From Microvirga terrae (GTDB lineage: Bacteria; Pseudomonadota; Alphaproteobacteria; Rhizobiales; Beijerinckiaceae): a stretch of DNA of 64,000 bases. Shown here in pieces: positions 54,889 through 64,000 of the stretch. The notes under the pieces are model-generated. The model was not told where the DNA came from and did not search any database. It worked only from the letters and a program-made list of their open reading frames with translations. The translations under genes were made by a program, and so were the position numbers. The stretch spans positions 2,613,001-2,677,000 of the forward strand of contig NZ_CP102845.1 of assembly GCF_013307435.2 (NCBI RefSeq), written 5' to 3'. Every line of letters begins with the position of its first letter. Position 1 is the first letter of the stretch.

Positions 54889-55401
54889 ATGACGAGCGGC
54901 GTCATGGACAAGAGCCCCGACGCATTCCGCACGATTAGCGAGGTTGCCGAGGACCTCGACGTCCCTCAGCATGTGCTGCGCTTTTGGGAAACCCGATTCA
55001 ATCATATCAAGCCTCTCAAGCGCGGCGGCGGGCGTCGCTATTATCGTCCGGACGATGTCGATCTGCTCAAAGGTATTCGGCAGCTCCTCTATGGAGAGGG
55101 CTACACGATCAAGGGTGTTCAGCGGATCCTGAAGGAAGAAGGGGTTCGCTTCGTCCAGGGTGTCGGCCGGGGGGAACAGAGCGTTCCGGCCCTCCAGACG
55201 GAACCGGCACAAGACGCCGAGGCGGGTGAGGTCGCAGACGGCGGCCAATCTTACGAGGAAGAGGGGGCCTTGATGCCTCCCCAGCACGGGCTCTCTTCCG
55301 AGGCTCTCCGCGGATTGCGGGCAGCCCTCGACGATCTCTATGAATGTGACCGCGTGCTCGCATCTCTGAAAACGTCAGGTGAAGCGCCAGCTGGAGAATA
55401 A
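54889..55401 (+). CDS. MerR-family transcriptional regulator
   Basis: A 170-residue regulator, or 165 if the second ATG at 54904 is used. The winged helix-turn-helix is [20 protein letters not shown] with WETRF following and [14 protein letters not shown]. There is no conserved cysteine pattern for metal sensing. The middle (residues about 85-125) is acidic and unstructured, and a short helix ends the chain. It begins 7 bases after ihfA; this pairing is nearly constant in alphaproteobacteria but its targets are not known. Confidence 0.9.
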   Translation: MTSGVMDKSPDAFRTISEVAEDLDVPQHVLRFWETRFNHIKPLKRGGGRRYYRPDDVDLLKGIRQLLYGEGYTIKGVQRILKEEGVRFVQGVGRGEQSVPALQTEPAQDAEAGEVADGGQSYEEEGALMPPQHGLSSEALRGLRAALDDLYECDRVLASLKTSGEAPAGE

Positions 55402-55493
55402 CCCGGTCTTGGCCATTCTCCCGCCCTTTGGAGCCGCGGCACCCAAAGGGAATCGGTTTCGGGCAGGCATGCCGAAATGAGTGCATTGAACCC

Positions 55494-55521
55494 TTGACAG
55501 GGGTCGGGGGCACCCTTAAAC
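55494..55521 (+). promoter_or_regulatory. promoter of tRNA-Asp
   Basis: TTGACA (55494-55499) and TTAAAC (55516-55521) with 16 bases between; the mature tRNA starts 30 bases further on. The -35 element is perfect and the -10 fits moderately. Confidence 0.6.
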
Positions 55522-55551
55522 CGCACCCACACCGCTTCGGCGGTCCATTGC

Positions 55552-55628
55552 GCGGGCGTAGCTCAGTCGGTTAGAGTGCCGGCCTGTCACGCCGGAGGTC
55601 GCGGGTTCGAGCCCCGTCGCCCGCGCCA
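55552..55628 (+). tRNA. tRNA-Asp (anticodon GTC)
   Basis: 77 bases including an encoded CCA. Acceptor arms GCGGGCG (55552-55558) and CGCCCGC (55618-55624) pair fully, the D-arm has AGCTCAGT-CGGTTAGAGT, the anticodon loop reads CTGTCAC (GTC), and the T-arm holds GGTTCGAGCC. Discriminator base G at 55625. Confidence 0.97.
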
Positions 55629-55812
55629 CTTTCCTCATTAAATCGCCAGTGTCTCAGGGGCCGCGATCAGCGGATCCTCGATCTGCTCCGTCCGGTCAAT
55701 GGCGCTCAAGCTCCGAGGAAGCGGCACTTTTCCCCTCCGGGCGCATTCTCCACACGGTATTGAGACGTTTGGCGAAGCTGGGCGTTATCGAAAGGCAGGT
55801 GAGAGGTCGCGT

Positions 55813-56241
55813 ATGGTGACGTCCAGATGGTTCACAAGCTTCTCCAACTGGGTGGCCCAGGTGGCGGGGCGACCCATGACCTTTGGCCTATGCCTCGTCG
55901 TAATCCTGTTATGGGGCGTCAGCGGACCCCTGTTCGGGTTCTCCGACACTTGGCAACTGATCGTGAACACCGGGACCACCATCGTGACCTTCCTGATGGT
56001 GTTCCTGATCCAGAATACCCAGAATCGCGATGGCGCGGCCATTCAGGCCAAGCTTGACGAATTGATCCGGGCCAGCGCGGCCCAGAACGTGTTCATCGGT
56101 ATCGAACACCTGACCCAGGAAGAGCTCGACAAGATTCGAGCCAAGTGCGAGGCCAAGGCCAGAGCGGAGGCCGCTGCCGGCCAGGCAGAGGCCGCAGCCA
56201 ACCGAAAGGCTGCAAGCGCAGCGGAAAGGGCCACGTCGTAG
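55813..56241 (+). CDS. low-affinity iron permease-like small membrane protein
   Basis: A 142-residue protein. Two membrane segments span residues about 22-40 (FGLCLVVILLWGVSGPLFG) and 48-70 (IVNTGTTIVTFLMVFLIQN). The boxes FSDTWQLIVNTGTTIVTF and FLIQNTQNRDGAAIQAKLDELI are the signature of the low-affinity iron permease/DUF family found in many bacteria, where transport has not been proved. The tail from about 110 is Ala/Lys/Glu-rich and helical. Start at 55813 (MVTSRW) is chosen over a longer frame. It stands alone between tRNA-Asp and nuoA. Confidence 0.78.
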   Translation: MVTSRWFTSFSNWVAQVAGRPMTFGLCLVVILLWGVSGPLFGFSDTWQLIVNTGTTIVTFLMVFLIQNTQNRDGAAIQAKLDELIRASAAQNVFIGIEHLTQEELDKIRAKCEAKARAEAAAGQAEAAANRKAASAAERATS

Positions 56242-56414
56242 TTTGGAATGGTTCTTTTTGCGGCAGTGCAAACACTTGTCAGCGAAAGGGAACTCAGCTA
56301 AGCCAACCGCGCAATCAGCGTGTTGTCGCAGGGGCTTTTGTCGGGCCTTTCTGAGGCCTAAATGCGTTTCAGATTGCCGGCCGTGGGCCGAGCTCAGTTC
56401 GTTCTAGGTGTCGT

Positions 56415-56780
56415 ATGACGAATCTCCTCGCCGACTACCTGCCTCTCGTAATCTTCATTGGCGTGTCGCTCCTGATCGGGGTCGCGCTGCTCGTGGCGCC
56501 CTTCATCGTCGCCTACAGTCGTCCGGATACCGAGAAGCTGTCCGCCTACGAATGCGGGTTCAACGCCTTCGACGATGCCCGCATGAAGTTCGACGTGCGG
56601 TTCTATCTCGTCGCCATCCTATTCATCATTTTCGACCTCGAAGTTGCATTCCTGTTCCCGTGGGCCATTACCTTCGGGAACCTGGGCTGGTTCGGATTCA
56701 TCTCCATGATGATCTTCCTCGGCGTGCTGACGGTCGGATTCATTTACGAGTGGAAGAAGGGGGCCCTGGAATGGGACTGA
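56415..56780 (+). CDS. nuoA: NADH-quinone oxidoreductase subunit A
   Basis: A 121-residue, three-helix membrane subunit of complex I (respiratory NADH to quinone, proton pumping). [21 protein letters not shown] is split by the conserved Cys loop; the final helix is followed by [11 protein letters not shown]. First gene of nuoABCDEFGH; its end overlaps nuoB by 10 bases. The 173-base region before it holds no convincing promoter. Confidence 0.97.
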   Translation: MTNLLADYLPLVIFIGVSLLIGVALLVAPFIVAYSRPDTEKLSAYECGFNAFDDARMKFDVRFYLVAILFIIFDLEVAFLFPWAITFGNLGWFGFISMMIFLGVLTVGFIYEWKKGALEWD

Positions 56781-57355
56781 TCTCCGAGACCCAGTCGACC
56801 CTGGTCGCTCCCGCGCCGCGTGGCATCATTGACCCGAATACGGGCAAGCCGGCCGGTTCGACGGATCCTTATTTCGTTTCGATCAACGAGGAGTTGTCCG
56901 ACAAGGGGTTCCTCGTCACCTCGACCGAGGACCTCATCACCTGGGCGCGCACGGGCTCGCTCATGTGGATGACCTTCGGCTTGGCCTGTTGCGCCGTCGA
57001 GATGATGCAGATGTCCATGCCGCGATATGACGCCGAGCGGTTCGGCTTCGCTCCGCGCGCGTCACCGCGTCAGTCCGACGTGATGATCGTGGCCGGCACC
57101 CTCACGAACAAGATGGCCCCCGCCCTCCGCAAGGTCTACGACCAGATGCCGGAGCCGCGTTACGTCATCTCCATGGGCTCCTGCGCCAACGGCGGCGGCT
57201 ACTACCATTATTCCTATTCCGTGGTTCGTGGCTGCGACCGGATCGTTCCGGTCGACATCTACGTGCCGGGCTGTCCGCCGACCGCCGAGGCACTCCTGTA
57301 CGGGGTTCTGCTTCTGCAGAAGAAGATACGCCGCACCGGCACCATCGAGCGCTGA
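56771..57355 (+). CDS. nuoB: NADH-quinone oxidoreductase subunit B
   Basis: A 194-residue subunit that carries the terminal [4Fe-4S] cluster N2. Ligands Cys73 and Cys74 (LACCAVEMM), Cys138 ([10 protein letters not shown]) and Cys168 (VPGCPP) are all present. About 40 residues before the core are an extension usual in alphaproteobacteria. Peripheral arm, near the quinone site. The ATG overlaps the nuoA end. Confidence 0.97.
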   Translation: MGLISETQSTLVAPAPRGIIDPNTGKPAGSTDPYFVSINEELSDKGFLVTSTEDLITWARTGSLMWMTFGLACCAVEMMQMSMPRYDAERFGFAPRASPRQSDVMIVAGTLTNKMAPALRKVYDQMPEPRYVISMGSCANGGGYYHYSYSVVRGCDRIVPVDIYVPGCPPTAEALLYGVLLLQKKIRRTGTIER

Positions 57356-57370
57356 GCATAAGGTCATTGC

Positions 57371-57973
57371 ATGAGTGCTGATCTCCAAGCCCTGAGCGAT
57401 TACATCGCCTCATCCCTCGGCGAGGCGGTGGAGAGCCGGGCCATTGCCTTCGACGAGCTGACGATCGTGGTCCGCCGCGAGGATATCATTCGCGTGGCGA
57501 CCTTCCTGCGGGACGACCCGCAATGCCGCTTCGTCTGCTTCATCGATATCTGCGGTGCCGATTATCCGGCCCGCGAGATGCGGTTCGACGTGGTCTATCA
57601 TTTCCTTGCGCCGCACCATAACCGCCGTATCCGCGTGAAGGTGGAAGCGGACGAAGTGACGCCTGTGCCATCGCTCGTCAGCCTCTGGCCGGCGGCGAAC
57701 TGGTTCGAGCGCGAGGCTTACGATCTCTACGGGATCCTGTTCTCTGGTCATCCAGACCTCCGCCGGATCCTCACGGACTACGGGTTTGAGGGCCATCCCC
57801 TGCGCAAGGACTTCCCGATGACCGGCTACGTCGAGGTTCGCTATGACGACGGGCAGGGACGCGTGGTCTATGAGCCGGTGAAGCTCAATCAGGAATTCCG
57901 TAACTTCGACTTCCTGTCGCCGTGGGAGGGCACTGATTACGTGCTGCCCGGCGACGAGAAGGCCAAGGCATAA
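57371..57973 (+). CDS. nuoC: NADH-quinone oxidoreductase subunit C
   Basis: A 200-residue subunit of the peripheral arm, 30-kDa family. The signature [20 protein letters not shown] lies at about 103-122, and [20 protein letters not shown] follows. It is separate from nuoD, not fused as in E. coli. Starts 15 bases after nuoB. Confidence 0.97.
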   Translation: MSADLQALSDYIASSLGEAVESRAIAFDELTIVVRREDIIRVATFLRDDPQCRFVCFIDICGADYPAREMRFDVVYHFLAPHHNRRIRVKVEADEVTPVPSLVSLWPAANWFEREAYDLYGILFSGHPDLRRILTDYGFEGHPLRKDFPMTGYVEVRYDDGQGRVVYEPVKLNQEFRNFDFLSPWEGTDYVLPGDEKAKA

Positions 57974-57991
57974 GGAGCGGAGAGGCGACCC

Positions 57992-59182
57992 ATGGGCGAG
58001 CATAACATCCGCAACTTCACCATCAATTTCGGTCCGCAGCACCCGGCGGCCCACGGCGTCCTGCGCCTCGTGCTGGAGCTCGACGGCGAGGTCGTCGAGC
58101 GCGTTGACCCGCATATCGGCCTCCTGCATCGCGGCACCGAGAAGCTGATCGAGTACAAGACCTACGTTCAGGCGAATCCCTATTTCGATCGCCTTGACTA
58201 TGTCGCGCCTTTGAACCAGGAGCACGCCTATTGCATGGCGGTCGAGAAGCTCCTTGGCATCGAGATCCCCCGCCGCGCCGAGTTGATCCGCGTCCTCTAC
58301 TCAGAAATTGGGCGCCTTCTCTCTCACCTCCTCAACGTGACCACGCAGGCGATGGACGTCGGCGCGCTCACGCCGCCCCTCTGGGGCTTCGAGGAGCGCG
58401 AGAAGCTCATGATCTTCTATGAGCGGATTTCCGGCTCGCGCATGCATGCCAACTACTTCCGTCCCGGCGGCGTGAACATGGATATCCAGCCGGAGCTGAT
58501 CGACGATATCGAGGCCTTTTGCGACCCATTTCTGCAAGTTCTCGACGATCTTGACACCCTCGTCATCGGCAACCGCATCTTCAAGCAGCGTAACGTCGAC
58601 ATCGGCGTGCTCACGCTGGACGATTGTTGGAAGTGGGGCTTCTCGGGGGCTATCGTTCGCAGTTGCGGCGTCGCCTGGGATTTGCGCAAGTCACAGCCAT
58701 ACTCGCTCTACGAGGAGATGGAATTCGACATCCCCGTGGGCAAGAACGGCGACAACTACGACCGCCAGGTCATCCGCATGGAGGAGATGCGCCAGTCCGT
58801 GCGGATCATGCGTCAGTGCCTGAACAAGCTGCGGGCTCCGGACGGGCAGGGTCCGGTCTCGACCCTCGACGGCAAGGTTGCACCACCTTCGCGTAAGGAC
58901 ATGAAGCGCTCGATGGAAGCGCTGATCCATCACTTCAAGCTCTACACGGAAGGCTTCCACGTACCCGCAGGCGAGGTCTATGTGGCCGTGGAGGCTCCGA
59001 AGGGCGAGTTCGGCGTCTACCTCGTTTCGGACGGCACCAACAAGCCGTATCGTTGCAAGGTGCGCGCTCCGGGTTTTGCCCATCTTCAGGGCATGGACTT
59101 CATGTGCCGTGGCCACATGCTGGCCGACGTGGCGGGCGTTCTGGGTTCCATCGACATCGTGTTCGGCGAGGTCGATCGTTAA
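57992..59182 (+). CDS. nuoD: NADH-quinone oxidoreductase subunit D
   Basis: A 396-residue 49-kDa-family subunit lining the quinone cavity with Nuo[20 protein letters not shown] near the N-terminus includes the conserved His of the quinone-binding loop, and [16 protein letters not shown] follows. Ends FGEVDR. Strong GGAGCGG upstream. 116 bases separate it from nuoE, with a degenerate repeat-like hairpin near 59254-59278. Confidence 0.97.
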   Translation: MGEHNIRNFTINFGPQHPAAHGVLRLVLELDGEVVERVDPHIGLLHRGTEKLIEYKTYVQANPYFDRLDYVAPLNQEHAYCMAVEKLLGIEIPRRAELIRVLYSEIGRLLSHLLNVTTQAMDVGALTPPLWGFEEREKLMIFYERISGSRMHANYFRPGGVNMDIQPELIDDIEAFCDPFLQVLDDLDTLVIGNRIFKQRNVDIGVLTLDDCWKWGFSGAIVRSCGVAWDLRKSQPYSLYEEMEFDIPVGKNGDNYDRQVIRMEEMRQSVRIMRQCLNKLRAPDGQGPVSTLDGKVAPPSRKDMKRSMEALIHHFKLYTEGFHVPAGEVYVAVEAPKGEFGVYLVSDGTNKPYRCKVRAPGFAHLQGMDFMCRGHMLADVAGVLGSIDIVFGEVDR

Positions 59183-59298
59183 AGCATAAGCCGCCCCGGT
59201 CGCGGGGCGGATATCCACGCTCTTAAGGCGTGCTGGAGAAGTTCAAGTCGCGAATGGCCGGGCCTTATGCCCGTCCATGGCGATGAGGAGAAGAGTGT

Positions 59299-60357
59299 AT
59301 GGCCGTTCGCAAGCTCGCGCCTGAAGACATGCAGCCCGAGAGCTTCGTCCTCTCCACAGAGACCGAAGCTTTCGCGGAGAAGGAAATCGCCAAGTATCCG
59401 CCCGGCCGGCAGGCCTCTGCCGTCATTGCTCTCCTGGGCAAGGCTCAGGAGCAGGCGGGCGGCTGGCTGCCCCGTAAGGCCATCGAAGCCGTCGCAGCCA
59501 AGCTCGACATGCCGGTGATCCGTGTCATGGAGGTGGCAACGTTCTACACGATGTTCAACCTCGAGCCGGTTGGAAAGTACTTCATCCAGTTCTGTGGGAC
59601 GACGCCATGCGTCCTGCGTGGTGCCGGCGAGATTAAAAAGGTGCTGGAGCGCCGCATCGGCGATCAGAACCATGTGACTGCCGACGGCAACTTCTCCTGG
59701 CTCGAGGTCGAATGCTTGGGCGCCTGCTCGAACGCCCCGATGGTGCAGATCAACGACGACTATTACGAGGACTTGACCACCGAGAACTTCGAGAAGCTCC
59801 TCGATGACCTCGCAGCAGGCCGTCCTGTGAAGGTCGGTTCCCAGATCGGCCGCAACCGGTCCGAGCCGTTCGAGGCCGTGAACACCCTTCAGGATCCGGC
59901 TCTCTACGACGGTTCCGTGGTCGGCGCCTGGCGCAAGCGTTTCGAGGAGCAGGCCAAGGCTGCCGAGACGGCCGAGCCCGCCGCCGCCATGGCGTCCATT
60001 CCGCAGGATGTGAAGGCCGCCAAGCCGACCGCCGGACGCCCGATCGAGAGCGATGCGGCCGACACCCCGGCCAAGCGCGCCAAGGAAGGCGAGACGCCGA
60101 TCAACCCGACCGACCAAAAAGAAGCCGCCGATCCCTCGACGGCCACGAAGGGCCGGTCGCACACCGAGGCCGAGCCGAGGCCGGCCCCGCAGAGCGGAAA
60201 GTCCTATGTGGCGTCGCCCAAGAAAGAAGGCGAAGCCGTGCCGAGCAGCCCGACGACGCCAGTCGCCGGTACGCCGCCCGCGCAAGCCGAGAGCCGCCGC
60301 GACGGAAGCGAGAGCAAGCCGGACGTGATCGTCGACAAAGACAACAAGTCGTCCTGA
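59299..60357 (+). CDS. nuoE: NADH-quinone oxidoreductase subunit E with a long C-terminal tail
   Basis: A 352-residue 24-kDa-family subunit. The [2Fe-2S] cluster ligands are Cys99 and Cys104 (CGTTPC) and Cys139 and Cys143 (ECLGACSNAP). The conserved part ends near residue 220. The last ~130 residues are a low-complexity, Pro/Ala/Lys/Glu-rich segment (ETPINPTDQKEAADPS), longer than the ~170-240-residue NuoE of many bacteria though similar tails occur in alphaproteobacteria. nuoF starts 14 bases downstream. Confidence 0.95.
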   Translation: MAVRKLAPEDMQPESFVLSTETEAFAEKEIAKYPPGRQASAVIALLGKAQEQAGGWLPRKAIEAVAAKLDMPVIRVMEVATFYTMFNLEPVGKYFIQFCGTTPCVLRGAGEIKKVLERRIGDQNHVTADGNFSWLEVECLGACSNAPMVQINDDYYEDLTTENFEKLLDDLAAGRPVKVGSQIGRNRSEPFEAVNTLQDPALYDGSVVGAWRKRFEEQAKAAETAEPAAAMASIPQDVKAAKPTAGRPIESDAADTPAKRAKEGETPINPTDQKEAADPSTATKGRSHTEAEPRPAPQSGKSYVASPKKEGEAVPSSPTTPVAGTPPAQAESRRDGSESKPDVIVDKDNKSS

Positions 60358-60371
60358 TGGAGTGATCGGGA

Positions 60372-61673
60372 ATGCTTCAGGACAAAGATCGTATCTTCAC
60401 CAACCTCTATGGGTTCCACTCGCCGGACCTCCAGGCCGCGAAGATGCGCGGCGCCTGGGACGGAACGAAGTTCCTCCTCGAGCAGGGCCGTGACTGGATC
60501 ATCAACGAGATGAAGGCGTCGGGGCTGCGCGGTCGCGGCGGCGCCGGCTTCCCCACCGGCCTGAAATGGTCGTTCATGCCCAAGCAGTCGGACGGCCGTC
60601 CGCATTACCTGGTCGTGAACGCCGACGAGTCCGAGCCGGGAACCTGTAAGGACCGGGAGATCATGCGGAACGATCCGCATCTCCTCGTCGAGGGCTGTCT
60701 CATCGCGTCCTTCGCCATGGGAGCCCACGCGGCCTACATCTATATCCGCGGAGAATACGTGGCCGAGCGCCACGCCCTGCAGCGGGCGGTGGACGAGGCC
60801 TATGAGGCCAGGCTCATCGGCAAGGACAATATCCACGGCTATCCCTTCGACCTCTACGTCCACCACGGCGCAGGCGCTTATATCTGCGGCGAGGAGACGG
60901 CGCTCATCGAGAGCATGGAAGGCAAGAAGGGCATGCCGCGCCTGAAGCCGCCGTTCCCGGCCAATATGGGCCTCTACGGCTGCCCGACGACGGTCAACAA
61001 TGTCGAGTCGATCGCTGTGGCGGGCACGATCCTGCGCCGCGGCGCCTCGTGGTTCTCCAGTATCGGCCGCCCAAACAATGTCGGAACCAAGTTGTTCTGC
61101 GTGTCTGGTCACGTGAACAAGCCCTGCAACGTGGAAGAGGCCATGGGCCTGACCTTCCGCGAACTGATCGACCGCCATTGCGGCGGCATCCGCGGCGGCT
61201 GGGACAACCTGCTCGGCGTCATTCCCGGCGGTTCGTCCGTCCCGATCGTCCCGGCCGAGCAGATTGCCGATGCCTACATGGATTTCGACACGCTTCGGAA
61301 CCTGAAGTCAGGTCTCGGCACTGCGGCCGTGATCGTGATGGACAAGTCCACCGACATCGTCCGAGCGATTGCCCGTATCTCGTACTTCTACAAGCACGAG
61401 AGCTGCGGCCAGTGCACGCCCTGCCGCGAGGGCACGGGCTGGATGTGGCGCGTGCTCACCCGCATGGCCGAGGGCCGCGCCCAGAAGCGCGAGATCGACA
61501 TGCTGCTCGAAGTCTCGACCCAGATCGAAGGCCACACCATCTGCGCGCTTGGCGACGCCGCGGCTTGGCCGGTTCAGGGTCTGATCCGCCACTTCCGTCA
61601 CGAGATCGAGAAGCGGATCGACGATTACGCGGCAAACCCGCATTCCGAATCCGTCCTGATCGCGGCGGAGTGA
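60372..61673 (+). CDS. nuoF: NADH-quinone oxidoreductase subunit F
   Basis: A 433-residue 51-kDa-family subunit that binds NADH and FMN and carries [4Fe-4S] N3. FMN loop: [20 protein letters not shown] loop: [19 protein letters not shown]. Cluster ligands in [11 protein letters not shown] and a later Cys in [13 protein letters not shown]. Full length. The nuoG start lies 8 bases after the stop. Confidence 0.97.
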   Translation: MLQDKDRIFTNLYGFHSPDLQAAKMRGAWDGTKFLLEQGRDWIINEMKASGLRGRGGAGFPTGLKWSFMPKQSDGRPHYLVVNADESEPGTCKDREIMRNDPHLLVEGCLIASFAMGAHAAYIYIRGEYVAERHALQRAVDEAYEARLIGKDNIHGYPFDLYVHHGAGAYICGEETALIESMEGKKGMPRLKPPFPANMGLYGCPTTVNNVESIAVAGTILRRGASWFSSIGRPNNVGTKLFCVSGHVNKPCNVEEAMGLTFRELIDRHCGGIRGGWDNLLGVIPGGSSVPIVPAEQIADAYMDFDTLRNLKSGLGTAAVIVMDKSTDIVRAIARISYFYKHESCGQCTPCREGTGWMWRVLTRMAEGRAQKREIDMLLEVSTQIEGHTICALGDAAAWPVQGLIRHFRHEIEKRIDDYAANPHSESVLIAAE

Positions 61674-61681
61674 GATTGAAG

Positions 61682-63760
61682 ATGGCGAAAATCATCGTTG
61701 ATGGCGTCGAGGTCGACGTTCCCGCGGAATATACGCTGCTCCAGGCCGCCGAAGCGGCCGGAGCGGAGATTCCGCGCTTCTGCTACCACGAACGGCTTTC
61801 TATTGCCGGCAATTGCCGCATGTGCCTCGTCGAGGTGAAGGGGGCTCCGAAGCCGGTCGCGTCCTGCGCCTGGGGCGTGCGCGACTGCCGTCCCGGCCCG
61901 AACGGCGAGCCGCCGGAAATTTCCACCAAGTCTCCGACGGTGAAGAAGGCTCGGGAAGGGGTGATGGAGTTCCTCCTCATCAACCACCCGCTCGATTGCC
62001 CGATCTGCGACCAGGGCGGCCAGTGCGACCTGCAGGACCAGGCTATGGCCTACGGCGTCGACACCAGCCGGTACCACGAGAACAAGCGTGCGGTGACGGA
62101 CAAGTATCTCGGTCCGTTGGTGCGCACCTCCATGAACCGCTGCATCCACTGCACCCGTTGCGTGCGCTTCTCCGCCGAGGTGGCGGGCGTGCCAGACCTG
62201 GGCGCCCTCTGGCGCGGCGAGGACATGGAAATCACGAGCTATCTCGAGCGTGCCTTGGGCTCTGAACTCCAGGCCAACGTCGCGGACCTCTGCCCGGTCG
62301 GTGCGCTCACCCATAAGCCGGAAGCCTTCCACTATCGGCCGTGGGAGCTCACCAAGACGGATTCCGTCGACGTGATGGACGCAGTCGGCTCGTCGATCCG
62401 TGTCGATTCCCGTGGTCGTGAGGTCATGCGCATCCTGCCGCGCGTGAACGAAGCAGTGAACGAGGAGTGGATCACGGACAAGACCCGACAGATCGTCGAT
62501 GGCCTGCGCCTGCAGCGCCTGGATCGTCCCTTCGTGCGTGAGAACGGTCGCCTGCGTCCCGCATCCTGGCAAGAAGCCTTCGCGACCATCGCCAGTCGGG
62601 TGAAGGGTACGGATCCGAAGCGCATCGGCGCCATCGTAGGTGATCTTGCCGCCGTGGAAGAGATGTATGCGCTGAAGCTCCTCATGCAGAGCCTCGGCGT
62701 CACCAATATCGACGCCCGTCAGGACGGATCGGTCCTGACACCGGCTTATGGGCGCGGCTCCTATCTCTTCAACAGCACCATCACGGGCATCGAGGATGCG
62801 GACGCGATCCTGATCGTGGGATCCAACCCCCGGATCGAAGCATCGCTCGTCAACGTGCGGATCCGCAAGCGCTGGCGCATGGCCCCGCCGCCGATCGCCA
62901 TGATCGGCGAGCACGCCGACCTGACCTATCCCTACGAGTATCTCGGCGCGGGGCCCGAGACGCTGGCCGATTTGGCCGGCGGTCGTCACAGCTTCATCGA
63001 GAAGCTTCGTGCGGCGGAGCGTCCGCTGATCATCGTGGGGCAGGGCGCTCTGTCCCGTCCCGACGGGCTGGCCGTTCTCTCGGCAGCCGCGCAACTCGCC
63101 CGCGACGTCGGCGCCGTCAAGGATGGCTGGAGCGGTTTCTCGGTCCTGCACACAGCCGCCTCCCGCGTCGGTGCACTCGACCTCGGAATGGTCCCCGGAG
63201 AGTGGGGTCTGAACGCTCAGACCATGGTGCAGGGCGAAGTGGACGTGCTGTTCAATCTCGGCGCAGACGAGATTGACATCGCCCCCGGAGCCTTCGTGAT
63301 CTACCAGGGCACCCATGGTGACCGCGGCGCCCATCGCGCAGACGTGATCCTGCCGGGCGCCACATACACGGAAAAGTCTGGGACCTACGTGAACACGGAG
63401 GGGCGGGTGCAGCTCGCCAATCGGGCCGCTTTCGCGCCCGGCGAGGCTCGTGAGGACTGGGCCATTCTGCGTGCGCTCTCCGACGTGCTGGGCCATCGCC
63501 TGCCGTTCGACTCGCTCAATGCTCTGCGGGCGAAACTCTATGCCCATTACCCGCACCTTGCGGCCGTCGACACGGTCCAGGCGGCCGACGGGTTTGCCGC
63601 CGTTCAAGCCCTTGCCGGTCTTGGCGGAACCCTCGGACGCGAGCCGTTCGCGAGTCCGGTGAAGGACTTCTATCTGACGAACCCGATTGCCCGCGCCTCC
63701 GGCGTCATGGCCGAGTGCTCGGCGCTCGCCCGTGAGCTGAAGCTCGAGGCGGCTGAGTAA
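61682..63760 (+). CDS. nuoG: NADH-quinone oxidoreductase subunit G
   Basis: A 692-residue 75-kDa-family subunit. The N-terminal ferredoxin-like part has [2Fe-2S] ligands in [20 protein letters not shown], then [19 protein letters not shown] (N5-type region) and [12 protein letters not shown] for [4Fe-4S] clusters. A molybdopterin-oxidoreductase-like domain without a cofactor fills the rest. ATG at 61682 gives the family start ([14 protein letters not shown]); the frame's much longer upstream extension lies over nuoF and is spurious. Confidence 0.97.
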   Translation: MAKIIVDGVEVDVPAEYTLLQAAEAAGAEIPRFCYHERLSIAGNCRMCLVEVKGAPKPVASCAWGVRDCRPGPNGEPPEISTKSPTVKKAREGVMEFLLINHPLDCPICDQGGQCDLQDQAMAYGVDTSRYHENKRAVTDKYLGPLVRTSMNRCIHCTRCVRFSAEVAGVPDLGALWRGEDMEITSYLERALGSELQANVADLCPVGALTHKPEAFHYRPWELTKTDSVDVMDAVGSSIRVDSRGREVMRILPRVNEAVNEEWITDKTRQIVDGLRLQRLDRPFVRENGRLRPASWQEAFATIASRVKGTDPKRIGAIVGDLAAVEEMYALKLLMQSLGVTNIDARQDGSVLTPAYGRGSYLFNSTITGIEDADAILIVGSNPRIEASLVNVRIRKRWRMAPPPIAMIGEHADLTYPYEYLGAGPETLADLAGGRHSFIEKLRAAERPLIIVGQGALSRPDGLAVLSAAAQLARDVGAVKDGWSGFSVLHTAASRVGALDLGMVPGEWGLNAQTMVQGEVDVLFNLGADEIDIAPGAFVIYQGTHGDRGAHRADVILPGATYTEKSGTYVNTEGRVQLANRAAFAPGEAREDWAILRALSDVLGHRLPFDSLNALRAKLYAHYPHLAAVDTVQAADGFAAVQALAGLGGTLGREPFASPVKDFYLTNPIARASGVMAECSALARELKLEAAE

Positions 63761-63771
63761 GAGGAACGATC

Positions 63772-64000
63772 ATGGAATTTGGTGACATCCTCGTCGCAGT
63801 CGCGATCATGCTGGGCAAGAGCCTGCTCATGCTCGTGGCTCTGCTCATCTTCATCGCCTATGCGCTCTATGCGGACCGCAAGGTCTGGGCGGCCGTCCAG
63901 CTTCGTCGCGGCCCCAACGTGGTCGGTCCCTGGGGGCTGCTCCAGTCCTTCGCGGACCTGCTCAAGTTCGTCCTGAAGGAGCCGGTGATCCCGGCGCCGG
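63772..64000 (+). CDS. nuoH: NADH-quinone oxidoreductase subunit H, N-terminal part (cut by window end)
   Basis: The first 76 residues of the membrane subunit that forms the quinone tunnel. The first membrane segment is followed by [20 protein letters not shown] and [15 protein letters not shown], the unmistakable NuoH signature. ATG at 63772 follows GAGGAACG. It starts 11 bases after nuoG. The rest of the operon lies beyond the window. Confidence 0.95.
   Translation, partial: MEFGDILVAVAIMLGKSLLMLVALLIFIAYALYADRKVWAAVQLRRGPNVVGPWGLLQSFADLLKFVLKEPVIPAP

Noticed and set aside
56242..56414. Promoter of the nuo operon (TTGTCA near 56276)
   Set aside because: The matching -10 (TAAGCC) is too poor, and a second TTGTCG has no -10 at all, so I did not annotate a site.
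59254..59278. Further half copy of the composite repeat between nuoD and nuoE
   Set aside because: ATGGCCGGGC and GCCCGTCCAT form an imperfect hairpin, but flanking blocks are missing; too degenerate to count.
61049..61681. 211-residue upstream extension of nuoG
   Set aside because: It overlaps the conserved end of nuoF in another frame; the family N-terminus begins at 61682.

Overview
The window is high-GC DNA from an alphaproteobacterium, almost certainly of the order Hyphomicrobiales (Rhizobiales). A Methylobacteriaceae or Microvirga-like genome is my best guess, but the genus is inferred, not shown. The evidence is the set of gene neighbourhoods (rpsF-rpsR-DUF2232-rplI / dnaB-alr-radA / cvpA-purF; pdxJ-acpS-lepB-rnc-era / recO-parC; glyA-nrdR-ribD-ribE-ribH-nusB-thiL; bamE / cytochrome-chaperone-DUF177-plsX-fabH-ihfA-merR; nuoABCDEFGH), the Mg-type HemB, the K+-independent H+-pyrophosphatase, and an abundant intergenic composite repeat.

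Layout. 1-3 kb: a divergent pair, a truncated PAS/GAF sensor and a LuxR-type regulator, followed by a LysE exporter. 3.1-17 kb (mostly minus strand): SDR, purF, cvpA, then a lineage-specific block (CurA-like reductase and two tandem RTX/cadherin-like proteins), then radA-alr-dnaB and the rpsF-rpsR-DUF2232-rplI operon. 17.5-21.3 kb (plus): pdxJ-acpS-lepB-rnc-era. 21.3-27.1 kb: an accessory signalling and envelope block (soluble MCP with PilZ domain, class III cyclase with TolB-like and TPR regions, OmpA-like protein with a huge Pro/Ala-rich region). 27.4-30.4 kb: recO and parC. 30.6-37.2 kb (mostly minus): wrbA, a small exported protein, bpt, RDD protein, ilvA, an orphan LivH-type permease and hemB. 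37.6-47 kb (plus): 3-hydroxyisobutyryl-CoA hydrolase, a small membrane protein, an L,D-transpeptidase, then glyA-nrdR-ribDEH-nusB-thiL. 47-56.3 kb: MFS transporter, hppA, bamE, and the plsX-fabH-ihfA-merR lipid/DNA-binding cluster, tRNA-Asp and a small membrane protein. 56.4-64 kb: the complex I operon nuoA to nuoH, cut by the window end.

Most of the window is housekeeping: translation, replication and repair, fatty acid, purine, riboflavin, haem and PLP biosynthesis, and respiration. The non-core material sits as inserts between otherwise conserved neighbours (radA/cvpA and era/recO).

The most distinctive non-genic signal is a family of nine near-constant-length (87-89 bp) composite inverted repeats plus at least two half copies, all intergenic, built from two REP-like hairpins in opposite orientation whose stems occur in two interchangeable, internally compensated versions. 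A second notable signal is a long near-perfect hairpin just upstream of lepB-rnc, a plausible RNase III target in the transcript that encodes RNase III. I saw no CRISPR array, prophage, insertion sequence, rRNA gene or complete secretion system.
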